Positions 44,004-51,603 of a stretch of DNA of 62,380 bases are shown piece by piece. This DNA comes from Halieaceae bacterium. GTDB taxonomy: Bacteria > Pseudomonadota > Gammaproteobacteria > Pseudomonadales > Halieaceae. The translations under genes were made by a program, and so were the position numbers. Numbering within the stretch: the first letter of the stretch is position 1; every line of letters starts with the position of its first letter. Location: the NCBI GenBank assembly GCA_028280635.1, contig JANQLM010000041.1, positions 1 through 62,380 of the forward strand, in the 5' to 3' direction. The notes beneath the pieces are model-generated. The model searched no databases, was not told the origin of the DNA, and saw only the letters and a list, made by a program, of their open reading frames with translations.

Positions 44004-45332
44004 ATGGCCGTGCGCGAAGGCAGTCTGGAAGCCCCTACTCGTCATCCTATTGAATGGAAAAGCGACCAGTTCTGGGACAAGCAGGACCTGGAACAGGAAC
44101 TGGAGCGGGTCTACGACATCTGCCACGGCTGCCGCCGCTGTGTGAGCCTGTGCGACTCCTTCCCGACCCTGTTCGACCTGGTGGATGAGTCAGACACCAT
44201 GGAAGTCGATGGTGTCGACAAGGCCGACTACATCAAGGTGGTCGACCAGTGCTACATGTGCGATCTCTGCTACATGACCAAGTGCCCCTACGTCCCGCCC
44301 CACGAGTGGAACGTGGATTTTCCGCACCTGATGCTGCGGGCCAAGGCCCAGCGTTTCAAGGAAGAGGGCGTCCCCTTCCGCGACAAAGTGCTGACCAACA
44401 CCGACGGCGTCGGCAAGCTGGCAACAATTCCGCTGGTGGATATCACCGTCAACGCACTCAACAAGTCCACCGGCTTCCGCAAGGTGCTGGAGAGCACGCT
44501 GGGCGTGCATCAGGAGGCGCCGGTGCCCGAGTACCACCGCAATACCCTGCGCAAGCGCGCCGCTGGCATGGTCAAGCCCATCGAGCCGGTGCCCATGAAT
44601 GGCACCACCGGCAAGCTGGCCCTCTACGCCACCTGCTATGGCAACTACAACACGCCCGGCATCGGCGAGGACTTCATGAAAGTCTTCCAGCACAACGGCG
44701 TGATGATCGACATCGTGCCCAGGGAAGCCTGCTGTGGCATGCCCAAGTTCGACCTGGGTGACCTGGAAGCCGTCGACACGCTCAAGCAACAGAACATACC
44801 GGTGCTCGCCAGGCTGGCCGACGAGGGCTATGACCTGACCGCGCCGATTCCATCCTGCGTGCTGATGTACAAGCAGGAGTTACCGCTGCTGTACCCGGAT
44901 GATCCCGAGGTGCAGAAAGTGAAGGAAGCCTTCTTCGACCCCTTCGAGTACCTTTGGCTGCGGCACAAGGAGGGCGGCCTGAAGACCGAGTTTCCCAACA
45001 CCCTGGGCGACGTCGCCTGGCAGGTGTCCTGCCACCTGCGGGTCCAGAACATCGGCCTGAAGACCCGCGATGTGCTGAACCTGGTACCCGACACCGAAGT
45101 GCACGCCCAGGAGCGCTGCTCCGGGCACGATGGCACCTACGCGGTGAAGAAGGAAACCCGCGCCAAATCGATCAAGATCGGCCGGCCCATTGTGCGCAAG
45201 GTCGATCAGCTGGAACCCAAATACCTGGCCAGCGACTGCCCGATGGCTGCGGTACATATCGCAAACCTGTCGGAGAAGGTCGACGAGGCCACGCATCCCA
45301 TGACCCTGCTGCGCATGGCCTACGGCCTGTAG
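44004..45332 (+). CDS. Fe-S protein with two 4Fe-4S motifs and CCG domains (GlpC/HdrD-like)
   Basis: A 442-residue soluble protein. Two ferredoxin-type motifs are CHGCRRCVSLC (about residues 36-46) and CYMCDLCYMTKCP (about 78-90). A CCG domain follows (ATCYGNYN...EACCGMP), then a degenerate second one (VSCHLRVQ...RCSGHDG...DCPMA). It is related to GlpC and heterodisulfide reductase subunit D. In several Proteobacteria it occurs with a rubrerythrin and DUF3501, as here, and is thought to supply electrons to rubrerythrin. That role is inference from gene order. Confidence 0.85.
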   Translation: MAVREGSLEAPTRHPIEWKSDQFWDKQDLEQELERVYDICHGCRRCVSLCDSFPTLFDLVDESDTMEVDGVDKADYIKVVDQCYMCDLCYMTKCPYVPPHEWNVDFPHLMLRAKAQRFKEEGVPFRDKVLTNTDGVGKLATIPLVDITVNALNKSTGFRKVLESTLGVHQEAPVPEYHRNTLRKRAAGMVKPIEPVPMNGTTGKLALYATCYGNYNTPGIGEDFMKVFQHNGVMIDIVPREACCGMPKFDLGDLEAVDTLKQQNIPVLARLADEGYDLTAPIPSCVLMYKQELPLLYPDDPEVQKVKEAFFDPFEYLWLRHKEGGLKTEFPNTLGDVAWQVSCHLRVQNIGLKTRDVLNLVPDTEVHAQERCSGHDGTYAVKKETRAKSIKIGRPIVRKVDQLEPKYLASDCPMAAVHIANLSEKVDEATHPMTLLRMAYGL

Positions 45333-45383
45333 GCAGTGTATTGGCAGATATCGATAGCAAACAGATACAACGAGGAAACGAGG

Positions 45384-45983
45384 ATGGTACATCTCTCACG
45401 TGACGACCTCTGGTCCCTGGAAGACTACGCCGTCGAGCGCCCCAACTTTCGCGCCAAGGTGCTCGAACACAAGAAATCCCGGCAGGTGGCCCTTGGTGAG
45501 CATGCCCGGATGTACTTCGAGGACGCACTGACCATCAAATACCAGATCCAGGAGATGCTGCGCATCGAGAAGGTTTTTGAAGCCGACGGCATCATGGAGG
45601 AACTGGAAGCCTACAACCCCCTGATCCCGGATGGCAGCAACTGGAAAGCCACCTTTATGCTGGAGTACGACGATCCCCAGGAGCGGGCTCTGCGCCTGGC
45701 GGAAATGATCGGCATCGAAGACAAGGTCTGGATGCAGGTCGAGGGCTGTGACCGCGTCTACCCTATCGCTGATGAAGACCTCGACCGCTCCACCGCCGAC
45801 AAGACCTCCTCCGTGCATTTCATGCGCTACGAGCTCGACAGCAGCATGGTCAGCGCCGCCAGGGGTGGCGCTGCCATTTCCATCGGCATCGAGCACCCTG
45901 CCCTGCCCATTGAGGGAGTGCAGCTCGACGAGGCCGTGCGCCAGTCCCTGGCCAACGACCTGCAGCAAGTCGCCCTCAACTGA
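45384..45983 (+). CDS. DUF3501 family protein
   Basis: A 199-residue soluble protein matching DUF3501: LSRDDLWSLEDYAVERPNFRAKVLEHKKSRQVALG at the start and FMRYELDSSM, ISIGIEHPAL further on. The ATG at 45384 follows AGGAAACGAGG; the open frame extends back to 45336 without a ribosome site. Third gene of the rubrerythrin/CCG operon. Function unknown; constant partnership with rubrerythrin suggests oxidative-stress work. Confidence 0.88.
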   Translation: MVHLSRDDLWSLEDYAVERPNFRAKVLEHKKSRQVALGEHARMYFEDALTIKYQIQEMLRIEKVFEADGIMEELEAYNPLIPDGSNWKATFMLEYDDPQERALRLAEMIGIEDKVWMQVEGCDRVYPIADEDLDRSTADKTSSVHFMRYELDSSMVSAARGGAAISIGIEHPALPIEGVQLDEAVRQSLANDLQQVALN

Positions 45984-46276
45984 TCCCCGGCAGGGGTCGC
46001 CGCCCCGCAGAGCGGCGAACTGCTCGGGTCCGCGCCACCGCTGCCCGCCCAGATCTGGCAACACCCAACCCGGCGCAGCAACGCCGCCAACCGGCTATCA
46101 GCTCCGTGAGTTCTGAACCTCCTGCCCGCGGATGGTTTTTCGGCGCAAACACACCGTTTTTTCGGCTGGTATCACCAACAATTTCGGCGCGCCTGTTTTT
46201 TCATTTCTCTCGCCAGATTTTTCTTCACGTTTTTAGTGGGCTGTTTTTATTGAAGAAAATCCGGCACCCGCCTGAC
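45984..46276. other. Non-coding gap with a series of T-tracts
   Basis: No gene is seen here. Runs of three to six T's on the plus strand begin at 46136, 46157, 46182, 46196, 46218, 46230 and 46244, against a GC-rich background; several are followed by CGGC. Such runs can bend DNA upstream of a promoter, and a promoter candidate follows at 46277. Confidence 0.4.
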
Positions 46277-46305
46277 TTGGCACGGTAATAGCACCTCTAT
46301 ATACA
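46277..46305 (+). promoter_or_regulatory. Candidate promoter of the 28-residue membrane protein
   Basis: TTGGCA (46277-46282), 17 bases, TATACA (46300-46305) reads as sigma70. The same stretch also reads as a sigma54 site: GG at 46279-46280, ten bases, GC at 46291-46292 (TTGGCACGGTAATAGCA). The two readings would start transcription at different points. Confidence 0.4.
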
Positions 46306-46355
46306 GGTGAAAGTGGTACTGAATCACAGTATCTACACAACAGAGGCGAGACAAC

Positions 46356-46442
46356 ATGAAGACTTCTCAGATTTGGATAAACCTGGCGGCTATCGCGTGC
46401 TTTGGCGCCCTGCTGCTGGGTGTCTTACAGCTCGCGGCTTAA
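46356..46442 (+). CDS. 28-residue single-helix membrane protein
   Basis: ATG at 46356 with AGAGGCGAG 5-6 bases upstream opens a short frame starting MKTSQIWINLAAIACFGALL and ending LQLAA. One uninterrupted hydrophobic helix of about 20 residues with a short polar N-terminus predicts a bitopic inner-membrane miniprotein. A promoter candidate lies 50 bases upstream. No family is recognised. It is followed in 26 bases by the convergent Ser/Gly-rich exported protein. Support is the ribosome site, promoter and membrane helix only. Confidence 0.5.
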   Translation: MKTSQIWINLAAIACFGALLLGVLQLAA

Positions 46443-46468
46443 GCGCCGCGTCAGCACCACCGCGCCGT

Positions 46469-46954
46469 CTAACGCGAGCCCACCTTAGGCCCCGCCGCCG
46501 GCCCGGCAATATGGCCGTAGCGGGCACGGCGCTCAGCCTGGGCGCGCTGGGCCGCTGCCGGCGCGCCGGCCTCGAGACGCTCCCGCACGGTGTTCGCAGG
46601 CACACTCCCCGGCTTGTTGGCGCGCCACACGTGGCGATCCAAACTTTCCCCGTAGCGACTGCTGCCGCGGCTGCCGTCACTCCAATGATGCTGCGCATAG
46701 TTACCGCTGCGGTAGCTGGTGCCGCCGCCGTTGGGGCCGGTGTGGTAGGTGACGTTGCCCGACTGGTAGCTGGTGACGCTGCCGCCCTCGGAGGTGGTGG
46801 TATAGGTATTGGGGCCGACACTGCGGCTGATGGATGAGCTGCCGTCGCTGCAGTTGGTATAGGTGTAGGTGCTGGTACTGCTGCTGGTGCAACTGGCCCA
46901 TGCCTCCGCCGGGCAGAGCGCTACCGCTATCAGCAAATACAGGGAACGACACAT
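46469..46954 (-). CDS. Exported Ser/Thr/Gly/Tyr-rich hypothetical protein
   Basis: A 161-residue protein from ATG 46954 (frame open to 46972). The signal peptide is residues 1-20 (MCRSLYLLIAVALCPAEAWA). The mature part is a low-complexity stretch of short polar repeats such as SSSTSTYTYTNC, GPNTYTTTSEGGSVTSYQSGNVTYHTGPNGG. A basic Ala/Arg-rich tail (GAPAAAQRAQAERRARYG) follows. Two Cys near the start of the mature part could pair. It is probably a small secreted or surface protein; family unknown. Confidence 0.62.
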   Translation of the reverse strand: MCRSLYLLIAVALCPAEAWASCTSSSTSTYTYTNCSDGSSSISRSVGPNTYTTTSEGGSVTSYQSGNVTYHTGPNGGGTSYRSGNYAQHHWSDGSRGSSRYGESLDRHVWRANKPGSVPANTVRERLEAGAPAAAQRAQAERRARYGHIAGPAAGPKVGSR

Positions 46955-46994
46955 TGCACACCTCGTCGCCAACCGTCTCAGGACAGTATAGCGA

Positions 46995-48500
46995 CTAGGG
47001 GTAGGGCTCGCCCCCGGAGGCAGCCCCGGCAGCGCCGAGGCCGAGCTGCTCCAGGTTGACAGTGGCCGCGTCGTAGTTGGCGCGCGCCACGCGCGCTTCC
47101 CGCACCGCGGCGTAGTAGCGGATCAGCGCGTTGGCCGCTGCCTCTTCCCGCAGGTTGACCAGGAAGAAGTCGCTGGCGCCCTGTTCAAAGCGCTGCTGCT
47201 CGGCATCCGCCATGATATCCGCCTGTTCCACCTCCTGGCCCGCCAGGCGTGACAGCTCCCGCGCCACATCCAGGTCCAGCAGGATATTCTGCAGCTCCAG
47301 TTCGATCTGGTCCTCGACCTGCTGACGCTCAAACTCCAGGGCATTGCGACGCGCCCGCTCCTGGGCAATGCGGCCCTTGGCAAAGCGCCGCTCCAGCGGC
47401 ACTTCCACCGTAAAGCCGACGATGAAGTCCTCGGAGTCCTTGGAGGGTCCGCCTACGCCCTGGTCACCCAGGCCGTAGGCATATTCGAAGTTCAGATCGA
47501 CGCGGGGCTTGAGCTCGTTCTCCGACAGCGCTATGCGCTGCTGGGCGCGCTGCAGCGCGGTATCGATGATCAGCAGCTCCGGGCGCCGGGCAATACTCTG
47601 CTCGATAATGCCGGCACTGGTGGCCGGCGGCAGCTCGGAGATCAGCTCCGGACCCGGCAGCCGCGCCACCGGTGGCAGGCTGATTTCGCCGGAGGGATCC
47701 CGCAGGTAGAAGGACAGTTCGAAGGCCGCGGCGCGGAAATCGCGCTGGGCGCTCACTACCAGGGTGCGGCGCCGCACCAGGTTCTGGGCGTTTTCCGTGA
47801 GGAAGATGCGCGCGCGGCTGCCGTCCTGCACCTGGCGCTCCAGGCCGGCCTCACGGTCGATAGCCAGCCGCAGCAATTCCTCGTAGACCCTGAGCTGCCG
47901 GCCCGCCGCAATCCAGCGCCAGTAAGCGCTGAGGGCCCGCTGCTGCACACCGACCCGCGTCAGCATCAGCTCGAGCTCGGCAGCCTCGATTTGCAGCCGC
48001 GCATCGATCACGCCGACCCGGCGGGCGTCGATGGCCCGGTCGCGCAGCAGCGAGAACAGAGCGCCGACTTTTACCGTGCCGTCGGTACTAGTGAAGTACT
48101 GGTCTTCGTAGATGGGAAAGCCGTCCCGGGAAATGCTGTAGCTGCCGTAGACCTCGCCGCCGAACTCCCTGAAGGGCCGGGTCAGCTTGGCCCCTGCCAC
48201 GCGGCCGTCATAGAAGCCGTTGAGCCGGTTGAAGCCATCGGAATTAAACACCGTGTCAAAGGCGCCCTCGGCCTCGACCGCCCGACCCAGCGCGATACGC
48301 TGCTCGGCAAGGCTTTTGAGAATACCGGGGAAGTGCTGGGCGGAGGACGCCAGCACCTCGTCCGCCAGCAGTGGCGCGAGAATAGTCTGTGAAGTCACCG
48401 CGTCGTCGCCAGCCGGCGCGTCGGCATCCTGCCCCGACACGGTGACCGGGGCGGCGCAGAGAACAGCGATCAGGCAGAGCAGTCTTGCCTTAGCCCGCAC
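46995..48500 (-). CDS. TolC-family outer-membrane efflux protein
   Basis: A 501-residue protein from GTG 48500 (RAKARLLCLIAVLCAAPV signal, cleaved near SG-QD) with two outer-membrane efflux repeats and long coiled coils (ALQRAQQRIALSENELKPRVDLNFEYAYG). The start overlaps the end of the HlyD-type gene by 11 bases, so the longer frame to 48710 is rejected. It ends Pro-rich (ASGGEPYP). It is the exit duct of the unusual ABC/HlyD system encoded upstream. Confidence 0.87.
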   Translation of the reverse strand: MRAKARLLCLIAVLCAAPVTVSGQDADAPAGDDAVTSQTILAPLLADEVLASSAQHFPGILKSLAEQRIALGRAVEAEGAFDTVFNSDGFNRLNGFYDGRVAGAKLTRPFREFGGEVYGSYSISRDGFPIYEDQYFTSTDGTVKVGALFSLLRDRAIDARRVGVIDARLQIEAAELELMLTRVGVQQRALSAYWRWIAAGRQLRVYEELLRLAIDREAGLERQVQDGSRARIFLTENAQNLVRRRTLVVSAQRDFRAAAFELSFYLRDPSGEISLPPVARLPGPELISELPPATSAGIIEQSIARRPELLIIDTALQRAQQRIALSENELKPRVDLNFEYAYGLGDQGVGGPSKDSEDFIVGFTVEVPLERRFAKGRIAQERARRNALEFERQQVEDQIELELQNILLDLDVARELSRLAGQEVEQADIMADAEQQRFEQGASDFFLVNLREEAAANALIRYYAAVREARVARANYDAATVNLEQLGLGAAGAASGGEPYP

Positions 48501-49539
48501 TCGCCATTCCTTCAAGCTGTGGGTCGATACCTTCCTCCGCCGGGAAGTTCGGAGGGAAGTTATTGAGCTGGCGCCAGATTTCGAAACCCACTGATACCGT
48601 CTCCAGCAACACCCAGCCGCGGGCGCCGGAGCCGAAGCGCACAAAGCCCTTGCTGGGCCAGACCACACCTTCGCTGTTGTCTTCCGCCACCAGTACGCGG
48701 AAGCGGCCATTGCCCTGGGCCGAGGGGTCTACCGCGACGACCCTGCCATGGAAGGTGCCCACCGCCACCGAGGGCCAGCCGCTGACCTGGATGACCGGCC
48801 AGCCTTCAAACTGCAGTCGCACCGGGTCGCCCTCGCGGACCAGCGCCACGTCGCGGCCGTCGATATACAGCTCCACTGCGCGGTCGACGTCATCCGGCAC
48901 AAAGCTGGCGATGGACTGGCCGGCAGTGACATAAGTCGCCGCATCACCGGCGTATACCCGCTGGATCATGCCATCCCGGGGCGCGCGCACGATCTGCACC
49001 GACTGCCGGGAGATGTTGACGTCGACCCGGCTCAACTGGGCGGCGGTCTCGGCGATCCGCGCGCTCAGCTCCTCGACGCGTATTTTCGCCTGCTCATATT
49101 CGCGGCGGGCGGCAAGGCCGTCCTCGAACAGCTTCTTCATGCGGTTCATATCGATGCGGGCGATGTCACGGGCCGTGGTGTCCGCACTCATCTTGGCGAG
49201 CACCTGGGCGCGCTCAGCCTCCAGGCGCTGCAACAGCATGGGGTCGTTGTCGATAATCTTGACGATGGGATCGCCCACTTTCACGCGGCTGCCATCCTGA
49301 ACATACCACTCCTCGATACGACCGGATACCAGGGCATTGATATCCTGCAGGCGATCGTTGGCGTTGCGGGCGGTCACCGAGCCAAAGCCGGCGGCGGTCT
49401 GCACCCAGGGGACGTAAATCAGGAACACCAGAATAGCCAGCATGCTGAGGCTGAGGCTCCAACCGATGACGGGCATCACACGCGGCATGCGCACCCGGTT
49501 CAGCGTCTTGAAACAGTGTTGATGCTGCTCGTAGGGCAT
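48490..49539 (-). CDS. HlyD-family membrane fusion protein of the ABC-like system
   Basis: A 349-residue adaptor with one membrane helix (about residues 22-45), lipoyl-like motif (ALVSGRIEEWYVQDGSRVKVGDPIVKI), coiled-coil hairpin (about 85-155) and barrel domain (VRAPRDGMIQRVYAGDAATYV). It follows the ABC-type gene by eight bases and overlaps the TolC gene, so all three form one operon of a type 1 secretion-like layout. Substrate unknown. Confidence 0.87.
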   Translation of the reverse strand: MPYEQHQHCFKTLNRVRMPRVMPVIGWSLSLSMLAILVFLIYVPWVQTAAGFGSVTARNANDRLQDINALVSGRIEEWYVQDGSRVKVGDPIVKIIDNDPMLLQRLEAERAQVLAKMSADTTARDIARIDMNRMKKLFEDGLAARREYEQAKIRVEELSARIAETAAQLSRVDVNISRQSVQIVRAPRDGMIQRVYAGDAATYVTAGQSIASFVPDDVDRAVELYIDGRDVALVREGDPVRLQFEGWPVIQVSGWPSVAVGTFHGRVVAVDPSAQGNGRFRVLVAEDNSEGVVWPSKGFVRFGSGARGWVLLETVSVGFEIWRQLNNFPPNFPAEEGIDPQLEGMASAG

Positions 49540-49547
49540 GGGAGTCC

Positions 49548-51299
49548 TCAGGAAGCCTGCTCAATCACCAGCGGGCTGGACACCGGTTCCAGGGCCCGGC
49601 GCGGCAGACTGGCGGCGTCGCAGAGCTGATGGTAGCTGTCGAACAGGCGCTGCTCTTTCTCACCCAGGTACAGGAACTGGTCGAAATGCAGGTCGCTGTG
49701 CTTATTGGAGAAATAGATGATGTTCGTATCCCCGGACTGCTGCAGCCGCTCAAAAGACGCCAGCATATACTCGTCCGGCATCATGTCGTAGATCTGGCTG
49801 AGCACCAGCACCCGAGGCCTGGCGATAATGGCCGAGGCCAGCTTCAGTTGCATGGTCTCCATGATCGACAGCGGCCAGCCGGTGGCGGCCAGGCGGGTAT
49901 CGAGCCCATCCGCCAGCTGCGAAATCACGCCGTCCAGGCCGACGGTGGCCAGCACTTCCAGGGTCTTGTCCCCTTCTTCGGCGCCGTAGCTGAATTCCAG
50001 GTATTCACGGATAGAGGACTCCACCACGTTGGGGCGATCCAACACAATGATCTCCTGGCGCAGGTGGTGCGTCTGGAAGCTGTCGAAATCCTCGCCACCC
50101 AGTGCCAGGTAGCCAGCATCCGGCCGCTCGTGGCGTTTCATGAAACTGGTGAAGACCCGCTGGGCGGCGTGATTGTGGCTGGCAGCAAACACCCGGGCAC
50201 CCGCCGGTATCGTGAAATCCAGGGTGAGCCGCGTGCCGCGGGATTCGCCGCCCGCATTGACAAAGGCAAGCGCGGAATCACCGCTGACCTGGCGCTGGTA
50301 AAGGTCCGGCGGGTCCTGCTCGACATCGTGGAACAGCGAGAGTTCTTCCACCGCCGCACAGAGATCGTAGAAGTAGGTGAGGTAGGTGCCGAGCTGCGAA
50401 ATACCCACAAACACCACCGACAGCACCAGCTCCGCCGCCACCAGTTGGCCCAGCGAAAGCTGGCCCTGGATGACCAGCCAGCCACCCAGGCCAAGCAGCG
50501 AGGCGCTGGCCGCGGCCCAGATAAACAGGAACATCAGCGTCTGTGAGAAGTGGTGGCGAAAATGCCGCTCGTGCTCGCGAATATAGTTGGCGGTGACTTG
50601 GTCGGTCTTGTGCAGCGCATCGGTGATGTGGCGCGCGCTCTTGTAGAAACCGTTGGAGCCGCCGAGGCCCTCCAACCAGGCCGCGGTGGCGTGTTTTTTG
50701 TGGGACACCTCCATGGAACTCTTGATGGCGTGCTTGCCCCAGATCACCCAGACCAGCCATACCAGGGCCACCACCACCAGGTTAAAGGCGAGCAGGTAGG
50801 GGTGGTAGAAAGACACCAGGATAAAGCCCACCACTGACTGCAGCAGGATTGTAAAGCCACTGACGCAGAGCACCGGCAGGCGCTTCTGGACAATGATGAT
50901 GTCGAAGTAGCGGTTGAACAGCGGCCCCTTGCTGTTGTCGTCAAAGAAAGGGTTGGTGGCGTAAATCGAGCGCAGGGCGATCTCGGATACCATGCGCGCG
51001 TAAAAACGGCGGCCGAACAGGTCCATCAGGTGAATGCGCAGGGCCTGCAGCAGGCCCGCCAACGTAAGCAGGCCAAACAGGGTAAGCGACAATACCACCA
51101 GCGGCGTTGTCAGCCCGGTATTGGCCACCGTGTTGATGAGCATCTGCACGGAAATTGGCGTCGCCAGGGACAACAGGCTGATACCCACGCCGTAGATGAC
51201 GGCGAGGATGTAGTAGCGCTTTTCAGGGCCGAGTATTTCAATGAAATAGTGAAATAGCTCAGCGAGGGTGCGCGTTTGTGTCATGGCGTGGTAGCTCAT
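49548..51299 (-). CDS. ABC exporter-like protein with a degenerate, probably inactive ATPase domain
   Basis: A 583-residue half-transporter: six-helix exporter membrane domain (residues 20-325), then a domain that aligns along its length with ABC ATPases (from about 355) but lacks every catalytic motif. At the Walker A position it reads AASHNHAAQR (372-381), no GxGKS. The Q-loop Gln is Asp (VLDRP, 421). The signature is LSIME (477-481) instead of LSGGQ. Walker B reads RVLVLSQ (496-502), Asp and Glu replaced by Ser and Gln. The switch His is Asn (FSNK, 532). The reading frame is intact and sits in an operon with HlyD and TolC partners, so it is a conserved-looking protein and not decay. Start ATG 51299 has GGAGCGGA upstream. 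Confidence 0.85.
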   Translation of the reverse strand: MSYHAMTQTRTLAELFHYFIEILGPEKRYYILAVIYGVGISLLSLATPISVQMLINTVANTGLTTPLVVLSLTLFGLLTLAGLLQALRIHLMDLFGRRFYARMVSEIALRSIYATNPFFDDNSKGPLFNRYFDIIIVQKRLPVLCVSGFTILLQSVVGFILVSFYHPYLLAFNLVVVALVWLVWVIWGKHAIKSSMEVSHKKHATAAWLEGLGGSNGFYKSARHITDALHKTDQVTANYIREHERHFRHHFSQTLMFLFIWAAASASLLGLGGWLVIQGQLSLGQLVAAELVLSVVFVGISQLGTYLTYFYDLCAAVEELSLFHDVEQDPPDLYQRQVSGDSALAFVNAGGESRGTRLTLDFTIPAGARVFAASHNHAAQRVFTSFMKRHERPDAGYLALGGEDFDSFQTHHLRQEIIVLDRPNVVESSIREYLEFSYGAEEGDKTLEVLATVGLDGVISQLADGLDTRLAATGWPLSIMETMQLKLASAIIARPRVLVLSQIYDMMPDEYMLASFERLQQSGDTNIIYFSNKHSDLHFDQFLYLGEKEQRLFDSYHQLCDAASLPRRALEPVSSPLVIEQAS

Positions 51300-51371
51300 T
51301 CCGCTCCAGGTGTTCGATCCGTTTCCCTATCCCTGCCGAAGATCGCGCCAGCGACCTGTTCTTCAGACCCG

Positions 51372-51400
51372 GGTTTCCGCTCCCGGTTTCCAGGGTTTCC
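51372..51400. repeat. Three GGTTTCC direct repeats upstream of the ABC-like operon
   Basis: GGTTTCC at 51372, 51385 and 51394; the outer two are part of a longer GGGTTTCCGC and 22 bases apart, two helical turns. They lie 73-101 bases before the ABC-like gene start. Possible regulator site. Confidence 0.3.
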
Positions 51401-51435
51401 GCCGATTCCCACGGGCAGACATTTCATGCGCCCAT

Positions 51436-51464
51436 AAGAAAACGCCGCAGCCCGGCTGCGGCGT
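51436..51464 (-). terminator. Rho-independent terminator, minus strand
   Basis: ACGCCGCAGCC-C-GGCTGCGGCGT pairs over 11 bases (51442-51464); on the minus strand it is followed by TTTTCTT. It would end leftward transcripts from the IscR-like promoter or from the TonB receptor gene before the ABC-like operon. Confidence 0.7.
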
Positions 51465-51540
51465 GACGGCCCGGCCTTCCGAAGACCGCTCTATTCTACA
51501 AAACCTATACGGCTTGCGGGGCAACGGCAGATTACCGGGG
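51437..51540 (-). ncRNA. Candidate small RNA, about 100 bases
   Basis: Between a minus-strand TATACT (51552-51547) inside an IscR-like box and the terminator at 51436-51464 there is room for a transcript of about 104 bases. It has an internal hairpin CGGTCTT-CGG-AAGGCCG before the terminator stem. No open reading frame with a ribosome site is obvious in it. It could equally be a leader of the ABC-like operon that ends early. Confidence 0.3.
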
Positions 51541-51549
51541 CCAGCAAGT

Positions 51550-51574
51550 ATACCCGACTAAATCAGTCGGATAA
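51550..51574. promoter_or_regulatory. IscR type 1-like binding site
   Basis: A 25-base near-palindrome whose core is CCGACTAAATCAGTCGG. It agrees with the published E. coli IscR type 1 consensus (ATASYYGACTRWWWYAGTCRRSTAT) at all but two positions, both near the right end. A minus-strand -10-like TATACT overlaps its left end, the usual position for Fe-S-IscR repression. It sits 251 bases upstream of the ABC-like gene and just after the TonB receptor gene. Confidence 0.6.
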
Positions 51575-51603
51575 CTCCGTTTTTTCGAAGCGAAATGAAG
51601 CTC

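Noticed and set aside
46307-46837. A 176-codon frame covering the miniprotein and the exported Ser/Gly-rich gene.
   Set aside because: It is antisense to a gene with a good signal peptide, and its own composition is low-complexity Ala/Gly/Arg.
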